A stretch of DNA of 64,000 nt from Antedon bifida (lineage: Eukaryota; Echinodermata; Crinoidea; Comatulida; Antedonidae): NCBI GenBank assembly GCA_963402885.1, contig OY727097.1:28141401-28205400 (forward strand). The letters are read 5' to 3'. Positions 22,153 through 33,939 of the stretch are shown in pieces. Every line of letters starts with the position of its first letter. The first letter of the stretch is position 1. The notes under the pieces were generated by a model. It did not search any database. It worked only from the letters and a program-made list of their open reading frames with translations, and was not told where the DNA came from. Both the position numbers and the translations under genes were made by a program.

Positions 22153-23319
22153 TTACATAACTAATATAACTAAACACGGAATCAAAGCTAACCAGTGCCA
22201 ATTTTGCGGGATGACGGAGTTGTGCCTACGCCTACGGAGCTTCTCCGGATTCGCCTTTTCTGATCTGGATTGAAATCCTAAAGGCCTACCCGTCTGCGAT
22301 GTCGTTTCACACGGATACCCGTTACTCCTGTGGTTCCACTCGCAATCTTTGTATTCACAGAAGTCACCACTGAAACCAGTAGGACATCTGCATACGTACT
22401 TTGAAGGTTCTAACTGTCCATTGTTCTGGCAAACTGGACATGTACGGTTCTGATGTCGATCATTAGAACATGACGAGCCATTACATTTGGGTAGTATCTC
22501 GACTGTACGTGTTCTAAATTGCCGTCCTAGAGCGCCTTTGATGACTTGACAATCTGACCAAGGAGTCCATTCTGTCATTTTGCAGTCCTGCACTTTACAT
22601 TCACAGCACTCACCAGTGTAACCGTCTAGACAAGAACAAGAACGGTCATCAGAATTAATAATTCCACCATTGAGGCAATGCCTGTTGCATGCATTTGTTT
22701 CTAGTTCAGGGGGACAGGAAAATCCGTTGTAATCAGCGTCTACAATAACGCTACGTGTTCTTCTTTTTGTTCCGCCTGGTCCACATGTGTGAGAACAGTT
22801 TGTCCATTCAGTCCATTGCGTCATCTTACACCAGTCTTGTACATGATATTCACAGCACTCTCCAGCGTAACCATGTGGACAAGAACAATACGGAGGACTG
22901 CCATCTAAATTGATAACTCCACCATTGAGGCAATAGCGATTGCAGGTCTCTATTTCTTGTTCAGGTGGACAGGAAAAACCGTTGTAATCAGCGTCTACAA
23001 GAATGCTACGTGTTTTATTCTTTGTTCCAAACGGTCCACATGTGTGAGAACAGTTTGTCCATTCAGTCCATTGCGTCATCTTACACGATTCTTGCTTCTG
23101 ATATCCATCAGAGTATGCCTGTGCACATCGATATTGAATAGGGTTTTTTGACATTTCAATTATGCACAATGTATCAGCATGTTCAGATTCGTCGAATTCT
23201 AAAGATTGCACTGTTTCATTGGCATTGCCATTGTAAAACACGATTATTAGTACAAAAAAGAGGACTAAAGCAAAACATTCACAATAACCCGCTTCATCAG
23301 TATTGTCGTGGCGAGGCAT
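22153..23319 (-). CDS. Membrane-anchored protein with TSP1 and EGF-like repeats
   Basis: Single-exon frame of 388 residues starting MPRHDNTDEAGYCEC, followed by a hydrophobic anchor (FALVLFFVLIIVFY). Three clear TSP1 repeats follow: two with WTEWTNCSHTCGP and a divergent WTPWSDC. Between and after them are EGF-like units (CSCPHGYAGECCEY, CSCLDGYTGECCEC, CRCPTGFSGDFCEY). The fourth TSP1 of the 16-18 kb paralogue (WSQWNDWSPC) is here degenerate (WNHRSNGYPC). It runs into a basic stretch (RRRRHNS) and a C-terminal hydrophobic end (WLALIPCLVILVM) that could be a membrane span or a GPI-attachment signal. Same architecture family as the genes at 16.0 and 20.0 kb; role unknown, probably cell-surface. 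Confidence 0.82.
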   Translation of the reverse strand: MPRHDNTDEAGYCECFALVLFFVLIIVFYNGNANETVQSLEFDESEHADTLCIIEMSKNPIQYRCAQAYSDGYQKQESCKMTQWTEWTNCSHTCGPFGTKNKTRSILVDADYNGFSCPPEQEIETCNRYCLNGGVINLDGSPPYCSCPHGYAGECCEYHVQDWCKMTQWTEWTNCSHTCGPGGTKRRTRSVIVDADYNGFSCPPELETNACNRHCLNGGIINSDDRSCSCLDGYTGECCECKVQDCKMTEWTPWSDCQVIKGALGRQFRTRTVEILPKCNGSSCSNDRHQNRTCPVCQNNGQLEPSKYVCRCPTGFSGDFCEYKDCEWNHRSNGYPCETTSQTGRPLGFQSRSEKANPEKLRRRRHNSVIPQNWHWLALIPCLVILVM

Positions 23320-23339
23320 GTTTGCGATAATATGTAATT

Positions 23340-24290
23340 GGTAGTATTTTTTAAAATATAAACTATCCTAACCATGACGTGGCCTAGACATTAGACCCAA
23401 CAAAAATAGTGCAACCAAAACTTTACTTGGGAATTCCATACCATCATTTATTTATCTCTTATGGAATCCCCCAAAACAAATTGTTTATTTATGCGCAATA
23501 ATCCAATTAGTATTATTGTTATGTGATCGATAATAAACATGTGGTCTAGATATTCTAGTTTCAATAAACAAAAAAACATCAGGTTGAAATTCATGTAAAC
23601 AATACTAAAATATATTGAAATGTTTCTTCTACTCTAAATTCGGAAATCAAATGTTTTTTTTTCTTACTTTGTGCTACAGATAACTTATCTCATGGTTCTG
23701 TTGCAAAATAGCACCGTGGGCCAGTTTTTATTGCGTAATCATGATGGATGATAGGTCCATGGTACAAACATCAGAGATAATAATTTACACGTGCGGAATT
23801 TCCAAATCTACCCAGAGCAAATTTTAGGTTGCATTGACAAATGAGGGTTAGGGTTAGTTATGTATGCCTTCATTAAATGTCCCCTATTCTTGATTTTTCT
23901 TATAAAGATACATATATTCAATAACAAAAATCAGTCATTAGTAGCTCAAAATCATTACGTCATTTATTATTGTATATATGTTTAACATCGCAATACATTA
24001 AGTACTATAAAAACCACACATGCTTGTACTTTAACATTATTCTTAGAATAAAACATTATAGTTTACACGATACACACAATAAAAACATTATTATTAATAT
24101 TTCACATTAGTACTTTCTAAACCATCTAAGCTGCTATCAATAACATTTGAGAACAAACAAACATTCTTAATACACTTTTTTAGTAAGAAAAGTTTAAAAA
24201 TGACGTAATGACTGATGACGAAATATAATCATATTATTAGTAATAGCAGGGACCTTGGTATAACATACCCTTTTCACATCGCTTATACAA
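23340..24290. other. Intergenic, nothing recognised
   Basis: AT-rich spacer upstream of the TSP1 gene. No supported gene or repeat family. Confidence 0.45.
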
Positions 24291-24296
24291 AACTTA

Positions 24297-24607
24297 GTAC
24301 ACCACCGAGGCGTCGTCAACACCGGCGTTTGATGTGGTGTGCACAACGTCACACCGCCTAACAAAATTCCGGAGTTTACATACATCACCAAGGCGTCGTC
24401 AACACCGGCGGTTGGTGTGGTGTGCACAACGTCAAACCGCCTAACAAAACTCCGGAGTTTACATACACCACCGAGGCGTCGTCAACACCGGCGTTTGGTG
24501 TGGTGTGCACAACGTCACACCGCCTAACAAAACTCCGGAGTTTATATACACCACCAAGGCGTCGTCAACACCGGCGTTTTGTGTGGTGTGCACAACGGTG
24601 TAAATCC
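24297..24607. repeat. Tandem repeat, about 83 bp, four copies
   Basis: Each unit runs through CACCGAGGCGTCGTCAACAC, CGGCGTTTG(A/G)TGTGGTGTGC, ACAACGTCACACCGCC and TAACAAAACTCCGGAGTTTA. It is GC-rich against an AT-rich background. Units start near 24302, 24385, 24468 and 24551; the last is truncated. The open frames here are by-products of the repeat. Confidence 0.9.
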
Positions 24608-25159
24608 GGACTTTTGCTAGATAGGCAAGGTATAGTTAGTTGAATAAAAATACTACAGTTATATATACACAATATATAGTATTGGCTGCATGCGCTAATT
24701 GCTATTACTGACCAGCAGTTACAATTAAGATTAAATAAAAGTCTTTGAACACGGAGAAAATATTAGCCTGGGAAAAAATATACATTTTATATTGAAAAAA
24801 GTGTATTGAAATATTCAGTGTCTCCTAGTATAAATAAAAAGTACATTTCATTTTAAATAATAACTATAATATGTACATAAATACCATATATGGTTTACCA
24901 AATAAATAATACATTTATGAATAGATAAAAGCACCAAATGTTTTTAATTTGATCAATTTATAACATTGCACATATTTAAAAAAAATTGTTAATAAATATT
25001 TGTAACGGTTTTTTCTCCCAATCATTTTGGTCAGTACATGATATGTATTGTTTAAAAAAAATAGATACTACAGAATTATGCAGCAATAATGTTTATTTAA
25101 ATGTGTATCAATATGCCTACATTATTTGGGGCCAGGTACATATATATATTTCAATTAAT

Positions 25160-25258
25160 GCTTGGTTCCCACGGACACATTGATGTAGACGCAGCATCAA
25201 ATGAGTTGACCAATCACAAGTGACAGTTTAGCTGATCATCGCGTAGTGATTGGTCTAA
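25160..25258. mobile_element. MITE family D, relic
   Basis: Only the left end survives (GCTTGGTTCCCACGG). Inside are the family's ACCAATCACAAG and GTGATTGGTC blocks, which also occur in the copy at 45.3 kb. The right terminal repeat is missing. Confidence 0.5.
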
Positions 25259-25971
25259 TTATTTGCGGTGTTGAGTTCCCTTCCCATTTGAAAAAAAACC
25301 ATGATTTACTTTACCGAGTTCATGATATGTTTCTATCTAAGTTTACTGTGTGTAACTGTTCAATTAATGCTTTAGGAAAAACTTTTATAATTTTAAAAGC
25401 CCTACCCTGTTTTTTTGTAGTACAACCATGGTGAGTTAAACTTGAATCTCTAAATTTACTGTAATTTAGTTCAAACTATTTAATGCTATTTGGTGTATTT
25501 TATTGTTTTATAAAAACAAATTGTCTATAATACTTCTTTTATTGTAGTACTGTACTGTAGTTTTAATGTGGAACTTCACACCTTTTAAGGTGATTGATTA
25601 AAATCAATGACAAAGTCCAAATATTTGAATATGTTATTTGGTGTGTTGTAATGTTTTTTTTTATAAAAAAAAATTGTTTAAAATACTGTAGTACTGTAGT
25701 TTGTATGTGAACACGGTGGGTTTGAAAAAATACAACTTGTTAAAACACTGTAGTACGATATGACACAGTAGCCTTTGGCATTCACAGACTACAAAGCAAA
25801 TATTCCACATTTTTGTACAAAATAAAAAAGGGTAAATCTTAAAATATGAGGCATGTCTAGACACCCCTTCTTCAAAACCCAGGCCCAAATGTAAATGATG
25901 AATTGCCTCAGTTGAATATAGCACCTCACTTACATAACATTCTCATACCAGGTAGGTTTATACCTCCCTGC

Positions 25972-28517
25972 TCATACAGTATTTGTTCCAGGCTCTTCCC
26001 CGACAATGTAAGCCGTACAACAAATACAACAACAAAACAAACCCATAGTAATATAGATGGCGGTGTTTAGCCAGAACGCAAAATAGTACACGACACCACT
26101 ACAGTAGTTGTCGGCGTAAACGTGACGGGTATCAACTTTGCCTCCGTAAATCCACATATTTCCTGAAAAAAAAAAGGAATTAAACTTTAATATTTCCGCA
26201 GTAATTGTTTGTGAGCATGTGCAAAAGTTTTGATATGCTCTGTTGTGAAAAAAAAACCAAAAAAGGTTAACTTTAACCTTATATAAAAATCATTTGTACT
26301 GAAATTAAGCAGTTATAGCTATTATACTAATATCCTATAATATTATATAGCAATATCCAATAAAACTAAACAATATCCCATAATAAAATACTCATATCCC
26401 ATAATAAAATACTCATATCCCATAATAAAATACTGTACAATATTCCATAATAATAAATAATACAGTATCTCATAATAAATAATATCCCATAATATAGCAA
26501 TAATATAAAATATATCATAATATAACAATATTCATATTAATAGTGTCTACCATTAGAATACTGTATCCAATAATATAAACAATATCCCATAATAATATAA
26601 CAATATTTCATAATATAACAATATTCCATATTAATAGTGTGTAACATTAGAATATCCAATAATATAAAACAATATCCCATAATAATATAACAAAAACCAT
26701 CCGATAATAATATAACAAGAATATCCCATAATAATATAACAAGAATATCCCATAATATAACAAAAATCCCATATATATGAATAAAGATGATTTGGACTTA
26801 CCCACTATAAACCACGCAAAAAGAAAACATCCAACAAGATGCGTGAAAAGCCCTTGTTTGGCAGTTTGCGTATTCCCGCTATCTTGATCCCGCCACGTAG
26901 TCAATCGCACCCAAAGATCTATGACTATTTTGAGAACGGTGAAGGCGCCGCCAATGATCAGGTAAATTGGAATGTACATCTCTCCGGGACAGTCATTTTT
27001 ATAAGTTAAGCCTAAAATTCAGATTAATTTTAATCTTTTTTTCTCGAAAAAGACATTATTTTGATGTGATGGATTGAATTAACATACAGTAAGTGTACGT
27101 GTTGTCAAGCCGCGAAAATAAGCCTTTACTTTATTCAGTTTCAAATCATGTTCTTACATATTACCAATGTCAGCAATATTTGTTAGATTTTAGGGATAAT
27201 AATTAATATACAAGGAAGGCCAGCACTCACATACATTGACTAGAGACACTATAGAGACGGATACTGGAGAGAGGAACTGGCTGTCACAATGGCAGATAGG
27301 AAGTTATGGAGGAATCTAGTCATATAAGTTTGGGTATGTCCTGGCGGACTAAGTATAATAATCATTCACAATAAGTTTGCATTGTGTCTATTGTATAAAA
27401 CTGAGGTTGATATATAAAAAAAGGCACACTGAAAAAAAGTAGAAACACACTGAAAAAATGTAGAAAAAAAACGAAACGAAACGATCATTTTAAAAAGTCT
27501 TTCAGAAATTTTGTTGTACCTTTATACTGTTTTTGTTTTGAGAAAAATAAATGGAATGAAATTAAAGTTTTAAAAAAATAAAAGGTTTTATGACTAAAGT
27601 AAACTTACCAATTACAATCATGGCAACGGGAATAGCTAGAATGACTCCCATCATTATTGTACAGGCAACTAAAAACGGAAAAAATATATATAAATATTCA
27701 GGGGACACCTCGAACATCACTGTACGTTTCAACAACATATTTTCAGTGTTGTGGTTTCACAGCAATTTATAACTTACATGTTTTTAACAATATCATGACA
27801 GTCTTTGCAAGAAACTCAACGATTCCTGATGAACCAGCCTTGGCTTCTTTAATCTCGCCAAAAATTGCCTGGTACGACGGTGGCGCATCTACAAACAAAT
27901 AATCAAAGATACATTTTTTTATATATTCACTAATGGTGAAGGAATTGACATTGTACAATTCCCCTCAGCACTATTTATTAATATTATATAGGCCCTAGTT
28001 GATATTTAATATATTTAAAATATGTAATAGAGCACAATATTACCATGATTAAAAAGCTTGATTTTGAATATAAAATAGTTATGGAGAGGCTTCGATTTTC
28101 TGTAATTTAAATCCGATAACATTTTATTTTTATTGAATTTATTAGTAGTAGTGTACTACTTTAGTTTTGGAAATTACCTTTTTGTACTTGATCATAAGTT
28201 GGTGGAGCAGATTGCTGACGCCAATATCCTGGCGGTGGGTTATCAGAATCCTGTAGGGGAAGGGATATAAGAACTATCACTTTTTAAATCAGTATGGTTG
28301 AGATGGGTGGGAGTACATTTTTATATTGGCCACGTCAGCTGGCTAAACTTTATCAAACAAATCTAGGCCAGCCTGCTGTGTGTGTGCTATGTCCTAGCTA
28401 GCTTATTAGCTAGATCTTTATTACTAGGCCTAGATACTAGGCCTAGCCCTAGCCTAGCTAGTAAGCTAACCCATCAATATACTATAAAATAAACGAACTA
28501 ACCATTGCTAATTCCAT
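25972..28517 (-). CDS. TMEM272-like four-pass membrane protein, paralogue 1
   Basis: Six coding exons: 28517-28503, 28250-28178, 27888-27778, 27668-27609, 27011-26802 and 26162-25972. Phases close to 219 residues. The cytosolic N-terminus has three PPxY motifs (PPGY, PPTY, PPSY), known ligands of WW domains in NEDD4-type ligases. Membrane segments: TM1 spans the exon 3/4 region (ACTIMMGVILAIPVAMIVIG); TM2 is IPIYLIIGGAFTVLK; TM3 is HLVGCFLFAWFIVGNMWIYG; TM4 is FAFWLNTAIYITMGLFCCC with a cysteine cluster that may be palmitoylated (inference). The loop motif DNYC and the NDCP before TM2 are shared by all three paralogues. This layout matches invertebrate and fish TMEM272-like proteins, whose biochemical function is not established. 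Confidence 0.85.
26330..26780. repeat. AT-rich minisatellite
   Basis: Irregular units of AATATCCCATAATAATATAACA fill most of the last intron of TMEM272-like paralogue 1. They stop about 20 bases before the splice donor at 26801. They create spurious open frames on the minus strand. Confidence 0.8.
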
Positions 28518-28891
28518 TTCTGTTATTTAAAATAGCTCAGCCGCTAATCAAACTTTAACCTAGCCCCCACCCACACTACACGACTTTCCCGCCAGTCATA
28601 CAGCAGGCCTAGGGTAGGTTCTGTTATTTTTGTTGATTGCTCAAGCGCATCGCAATAATTTAATTCGTTGTTCTGCTGCCACCAATCATTATTGAGAGCA
28701 GACTACTGATATTGGGCAACTGGGCAACTTTATAAAAAAAAAGTGTAACTGGGCATACAAAAATACATTTTAAATACGTATTTAGTTTTCAATTTGTATT
28801 TATTTATTTTTATCGTTACAACAAGTAGTATATATTTGTGCATTTTTACATCTAAAATAAATTTAATCCCTAATCATTCAATCAATCAACT

Positions 28892-29257
28892 ATTTTAAAG
28901 ATGTCCCCCCCGAAAAATATAATTCTTAATAAAATTTTTGTTGAATATGCCATCTTAATATAACATATAATAGTTATCCACTTTGACCAAAAATTGGATC
29001 GAAAAAAAATGTATTTACCTGAATTTAAATTTAAAAATTTTAATTTAAAACAAAAAAATGGTCAAATTGGCTGCCAGCCAGTGGGTTTTTGGTTGAATTT
29101 AACCATTTATTTTGTCAATTTATAAGTGAAAACATTATTTTTTAATTTGTTTTTCTATGGAAGTGATTAACTTTATTAAAACTACAAAATAACATATTCA
29201 AAGTCTGATTTAATTAATCTTCATTTTTCATGTTTTTGAGGGACAATACATCTTTAA
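28892..29257. mobile_element. MITE family B, copy 2
   Basis: TTTTAAAGATGTCCCCCCC at the left, GAGGGACAATACATCTTTAA at the right. Inner arms around TTTTGACCATTTT/AAAATGGTCAAA are complementary. It lies between TMEM272-like paralogues 1 and 2. Confidence 0.7.
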
Positions 29258-29431
29258 CAAAATTATTTAAGGTGAGCTTTTGTAAATGTCTACTTTTATT
29301 TGAAAATATAAATGACTCCTGAAAGATTTCTCTATATAAATTGCAAAAAAAAGAATAAAAAGCCAAGCGAAATTCAAGATTCTCAGAGAGGAGTGTACCC
29401 CACTGCCTTAAAAAACGCTGTCAAAAGACCA

Positions 29432-31286
29432 TCAGCTATAATTCTTGTACAACGTTTGGCAAGTTTTGCAACATTTGACAACAGCAGATAAACCCGCTAA
29501 GATGTAAGTGACATTTGTCAGCCAAAAAGCAAACTTGTAGACAGTTCCATTACAATAGTTATCTGCCCGGACATCATCAGTATTTACATCAGTTCCGTAA
29601 ATCCACACATTTCCTGAAAACGATAATGAACATCCATTCTGTAAATGTGTTAAGCAAAACATTCTTACAAATTTGTGACGACCAAACTATGTCAATTAAT
29701 AGTTCGCATGCGGGAACATTGGGACGTGATTACTCGCTTCCCACCTAGACACAGGTTTGATGGATTAAGGTCCAGACAACAACCGACGACACATCGATTG
29801 ACCTGACATAGGTTGGTCGTTGGAAATCGAAAGCTCCTATCACCGATTCCAATATTTGTGACTAGAGAAAAAAAAAACACCCTATACACCAAATCATATA
29901 GTACATATAATAGTATAGTAACAAATTCCTGTACTCACCAGCAATAAACCAAGCAAATAAGAAGAGCCCTACCACAACGCAACAAGCTGTCCCAGCAATT
30001 GTACGTCTGAGATGTGCTTTTATGTCAATCTTACCATCATGTATGTTGGCCAGTACTTTTTTATTGGTTTGTACGAGATAGATAGCAATCATATATTCAA
30101 CCAATGCAAATGCTCCACTAACAATAAGATATATCGGTATGTACCCTTCGGCAGGACATTCATCTATGTAAATTGATCCTTAAAATACCAAACAAATAAA
30201 TGAATTATAAAATAAAAGTTTAACCATAACAAGAGTGGTCATGTTTACAGTAAACAATAATTTAAAAAAAAACATGGCATCATAATCTTGAGGAAGAAGA
30301 ACACACTTATTACGTGTAGTAATGAAACAACATAATCTTCTTTGGGGATGCACCAGATTCTCACCCAGTGCTGTATCTGCACATATATATTTAGCCTGTA
30401 TCATAGTCACATTCCGTAATACAGCATATCTTATGAGTTTCACATGCGATTCCTTATATTATGGAAGGTTAAGCTAAGGGTTAGGTTAGATGTTATGATA
30501 CAGGAATTCATGGAAATCACCTATGATACTCAGGTAATTTAAATATAGTACTGAGAGCAATTTCTACCTGCTTTAACAAAATAACAATACTTACCGATAA
30601 CTATCATGGAGATGGGAATAGCCATAGTGATTGCATAACTGGCTACTGTAGGAAGGAAAAAACATCAACATTTATTCTTTACTTAATTTCTCATGAACAC
30701 TTAATCTTTGCTGCAACAGTAGAACAGAATAAGCTTTTTTATTTATCTAAAGCTCTGTCTACACTATCAAACTTTATGTGATGTGCCCATATATGGACAT
30801 GCTGATGTCCTATCACTACCATATTTGGGTATATCACTACCATATTTGGGCACATTACACCTTTTTTTGTCAAACTAGTTTGATAGTGTAGAGCTTAACA
30901 ATTTTGCTATTTCCTATTTTACTTCAAAGTATGTAAAGCACATAATTAAGAGCCTGCTCATAAGCGATTCCATTCGAACCCTCCAGTGAAAATAGTTTCA
31001 ATTTCAGACACAATTTACTTACTTGTGCTCAACATACTCAAATCCAACCGTTGTTTTTTGTTGTTGGAATCAGGCAGAGGTGGCATAATTTCATTCTTGG
31101 TAGAATCAAACTTAATAAGTAGAAATAATCATGTCATGATCAGGTGATTACAGTGATAACAAATTAAAATAATAATAAATGAAAATTTATATAGCACCAG
31201 TATCCTCCTCAAAGTGGTGCTCATGAGAATGATACCACACTCAATGCATAGACAGATAATAAAAATCTTACCTTTTGTGAAGTCAT
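29432..31286 (-). CDS. TMEM272-like four-pass membrane protein, paralogue 2 (no PPxY)
   Basis: Five coding exons: 31286-31272, 31110-31023, 30645-30595, 30178-29939 and 29613-29432. Phases close to 191 residues. Start is MTSQK, matching the 15-base first exons (MELAM, MEVEK) of the two paralogues. The single second exon (FDSTKNEIMPPLPDS..) replaces the two PPxY exons, so all WW-binding motifs are gone. Membrane core: SYAITMAIPISMIVIG, ECPAEGYIPIYLIVSG, VVVGLFLFAWFIAGNVWIYG and FAFWLTNVTYILAGL. The loop motif DNYCNGT is conserved. The C-terminal cysteine cluster is reduced (KCCKTC). The cytosolic loop between TM2 and TM3 is also unlike the paralogues (KVLANIHDGK). A diverged family member with probably altered turnover control (inference). 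Confidence 0.83.
30749..30896. mobile_element. MITE family A, copy 4
   Basis: AAAGCTCTGTCTACACTATC at the left, AACTAGTTTGATAGTGTAGAGCTT at the right; the right end has lost ACA. It lies in the second intron of TMEM272-like paralogue 2. Confidence 0.8.
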
Positions 31287-31483
31287 TATGCTTGATATTC
31301 ACCTTGTTTGGTCGTTAGAAAAATAGAATAGGCCTAGGATCACAAGTACAAACAGTTTAATTAATTATATTTCATTATATTTAGTTTCATCTTACTCCTT
31401 TGAAATATAATCTCACCCTGGTCTTTTTACTCAGATAAACATTTTAAACTTTGACTAATGGCGTATCTAAACATCTACATTTA

Positions 31484-31690
31484 TGGGGCACTGCGAGTTA
31501 GGGCATTGGACTAGCAATCCAGAGGTTGTGGGTTCAAGCTTCGGTCCGGTCAGTCCTTGAGCATTCTTTATCCACTTTACTCCTCCTCACCCAGGTGACA
31601 AATGGGTGGTATTTAAGTAACTGGGAAAGTAATTCAGACTCAGGGAGGGGACGAGTGGCGTACAAAGAAAACAGAGAAGAAAGCGATTTG
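31484..31690 (+). mobile_element. tRNA-derived SINE-like element
   Basis: The head resembles a tRNA: an A-box-like GCGAGTTAGGGCATTGG, an anticodon-arm-like TAGCAATCCAG, and a B box GGTTCAAGC at 31531. The body (CTCCTCCTCACCCAGGTGACAAATGGG) is a familiar SINE phrase. The tRNA part is too imperfect and lacks a closed acceptor stem for a working tRNA gene. Confidence 0.6.
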
Positions 31691-31699
31691 AGTTAAATG

Positions 31700-32130
31700 T
31701 AGCAGAATGGAGCGTACAGTCGATGATAGACAGCCCCGCCCACTCCACTCAAATAGACCAGAAAGAAGCGCACTCATTGCTAAAGAGCTTTTGCGTAACT
31801 ATGTAGACATAGCTGCCCTCTCTGACACAAAACTCGCAGGTGATGGTCAATTGGTTGAGCAAGGGTCTGGATATACCATATTCTGGTAAGGAAAACCAGC
31901 AACAGTCCGACGAATTCACAGTGTGACAATTACAGTTTGACACAACATAGTCTCTAGACTTTCTAAATTGCTAGATGGAAAGAATAAAAGACTATGCGCC
32001 TTCCACTATAAAAGACAAGCCACCATTATCAGTGTGTGTATGCGCCGACTCTTCATGCTGAGTCAATGGAGAAAGAAGCCTTTTATGGGGAGCTAGATAT
32101 TTGGATTGGAAATCAAACAACGTTGAATAC
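31700..32130 (+). pseudogene. Non-LTR retrotransposon endonuclease fragment
   Basis: The reading frame at 31707-31889 encodes RPERSALIAKELLRNYVDIA, then ALSDTKLAGDGQL and GSGYTIFW. This is the start of an APE-type endonuclease as found in RTE-like elements (in annotations often 'craniofacial development protein 2-like'). The E/D-T context of the catalytic strand reads ALSDTK where ALSETR is usual. Downstream the similarity (CAFHYKRQATIISV) breaks into other frames with stops. It is a dead 5' fragment, directly after the SINE-like element. Confidence 0.6.
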
Positions 32131-33939
32131 CAAAATGATGTTTTTTACAGAATTTTTATTTAAATGTTTGTAAATGAATTTTAATTAAGAATTATATTAC
32201 CACCGATTCATAATTTGTTTATTCTATTTTCTACTGCCACAGATACAAAATATACATTTAATATAAGATATAAATACAATTCTAAATATACATAACACTT
32301 TCTATTTAGGACAAATATAAGACACGCCTTTGGTGTAGATCAAACATATTGATTATATAGAAAAAAAAACCACCCTTTTATAAAAGCATTCTACAACAAA
32401 ACACTTCAAATAAGTTCAGTTTGCAATTATGATTAAATGTTGACTATTAGAAAGAGGCGAAACAAGGATTTTTTCATATATTAATAATCTGTAAAAAATA
32501 GATATCAAAAGTATTTAATAGTTTCATTTTAGCTGTTTAAGGGGGAAAGTGTGCACCCATAGCACTACCCCCTTGAATCACCCTTGCTATAGCAGGTCTA
32601 ACTGTCACGATTCTTAATAAATTTTGTATAACTTTACCTTGGATTCAGCTGCTATGACTTGAAATCAGCGAAAAATCTTGAATTCAATTTAGGTTTTGGC
32701 CAAGTAGTTTTTGCCAAAATATTTTTCTGATTTTAAATTTAACTAAGGCTATTAAAGCTTCGTTTCGATTTAAAGTAGTGATCCGACACAGTGGCTGATA
32801 TGTATTGAAATAAAATAAAAAATTAATTCTTGTTTATTTCCTTATAAATGTTTTCTTTGGTGGAATTTGGAATTTAAATTACAATTTATTAATGGTTCAG
32901 TTGCAATTTTTAAACAACAAAAGAGTAACACCTATTTTAGGGTTGAAGCAAATTGAAGGAATTCTAAAACTGTAAAAAGATACTTATGAAGGGGGTGTGT
33001 GAGCCGTCAAACCTATTACATTTACATGATTGAATAGTGTAATGTGCAATAGTGGAGAGTTGAATATTTTAGAGTGCAATAGTACAATGAATAAATATAT
33101 ATAAAATAAGACTGAATACAATGGTATAAAAACATCTATATTGAAATATTTAAATATAAATTGTCATGAGTTGAAATATTTAGTATTAATGTATGGGGCA
33201 TACTGTAGAGGTATTCTCTAGCATATAAATCAACACAGATTGAGATTGAACTGATTTTAACACGGTATTCTGGTTTTTTTTACAGAATGCATTCTGTTAA
33301 ATACAGAATGCATCTTGTTTACAGAATGTATTCTGTTTACTGCTGTCTATAGCTTTGGCACCATCCGTTGGCTTACATTATTGTTTTACATAAACTAACT
33401 TTAAGTTAATTTGTATTTTCTTAATTTTCTGCCATTCTGATATATAAACCTAAATTATCATGATCATCAAATGTGTACTGTCATCAATAAAGATTATTCA
33501 TTAGAGAAATAAATATATAAATTACTACAAAAGAATATAAATCAGTGAATAATCAAATTCATCAAGTCTATGATTAGAAATATATAGATACCACTTCTAA
33601 TTTTACTGTATATAATAAAAATAGCATTTATAAATAAGAAATGTCCACATTGTCCAACAAAGTGTTAAAATGGAATTCCAATCCGAGTTTAATATAAAGT
33701 ACAAATATGGAAGCTTTCCAGTAATAATCTCCCATCATTTACACAGACAATCTGAATCGAGTTTAAGAAATATTTCCTTCAGAATATTTTCAACACAGAT
33801 GTCTACCTGTCTTGATATATTCAAATGCAAATTGTGTAAAATAGCATATCTGGCTCCAATATTAGAAGAATAAATTTATATAAATATCTTGATAGGCATA
33901 CTAAAAGGTGCAACGAGACAGGACGTTGTCATGTAAGAT
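32131..33939. other. Intergenic / 3' flank, nothing recognised
   Basis: Very AT-rich. Three successive ACAGAATGCATTCTGTT-like phrases (33281-33340) form short inverted repeats. No supported gene. Confidence 0.45.

Noticed and set aside
24339-24643. Open frames of 60-77 codons on both strands
   Set aside because: They are produced by the 83-bp tandem repeat, change frame between units, and match nothing known.
26343-26528. A Tyr/Ile-rich minus-strand frame
   Set aside because: It is a product of the AATATCCCATAAT minisatellite in an intron.
31484-31560. A tRNA gene
   Set aside because: A- and B-box-like words are present, but the acceptor and D stems do not pair and a SINE body follows.
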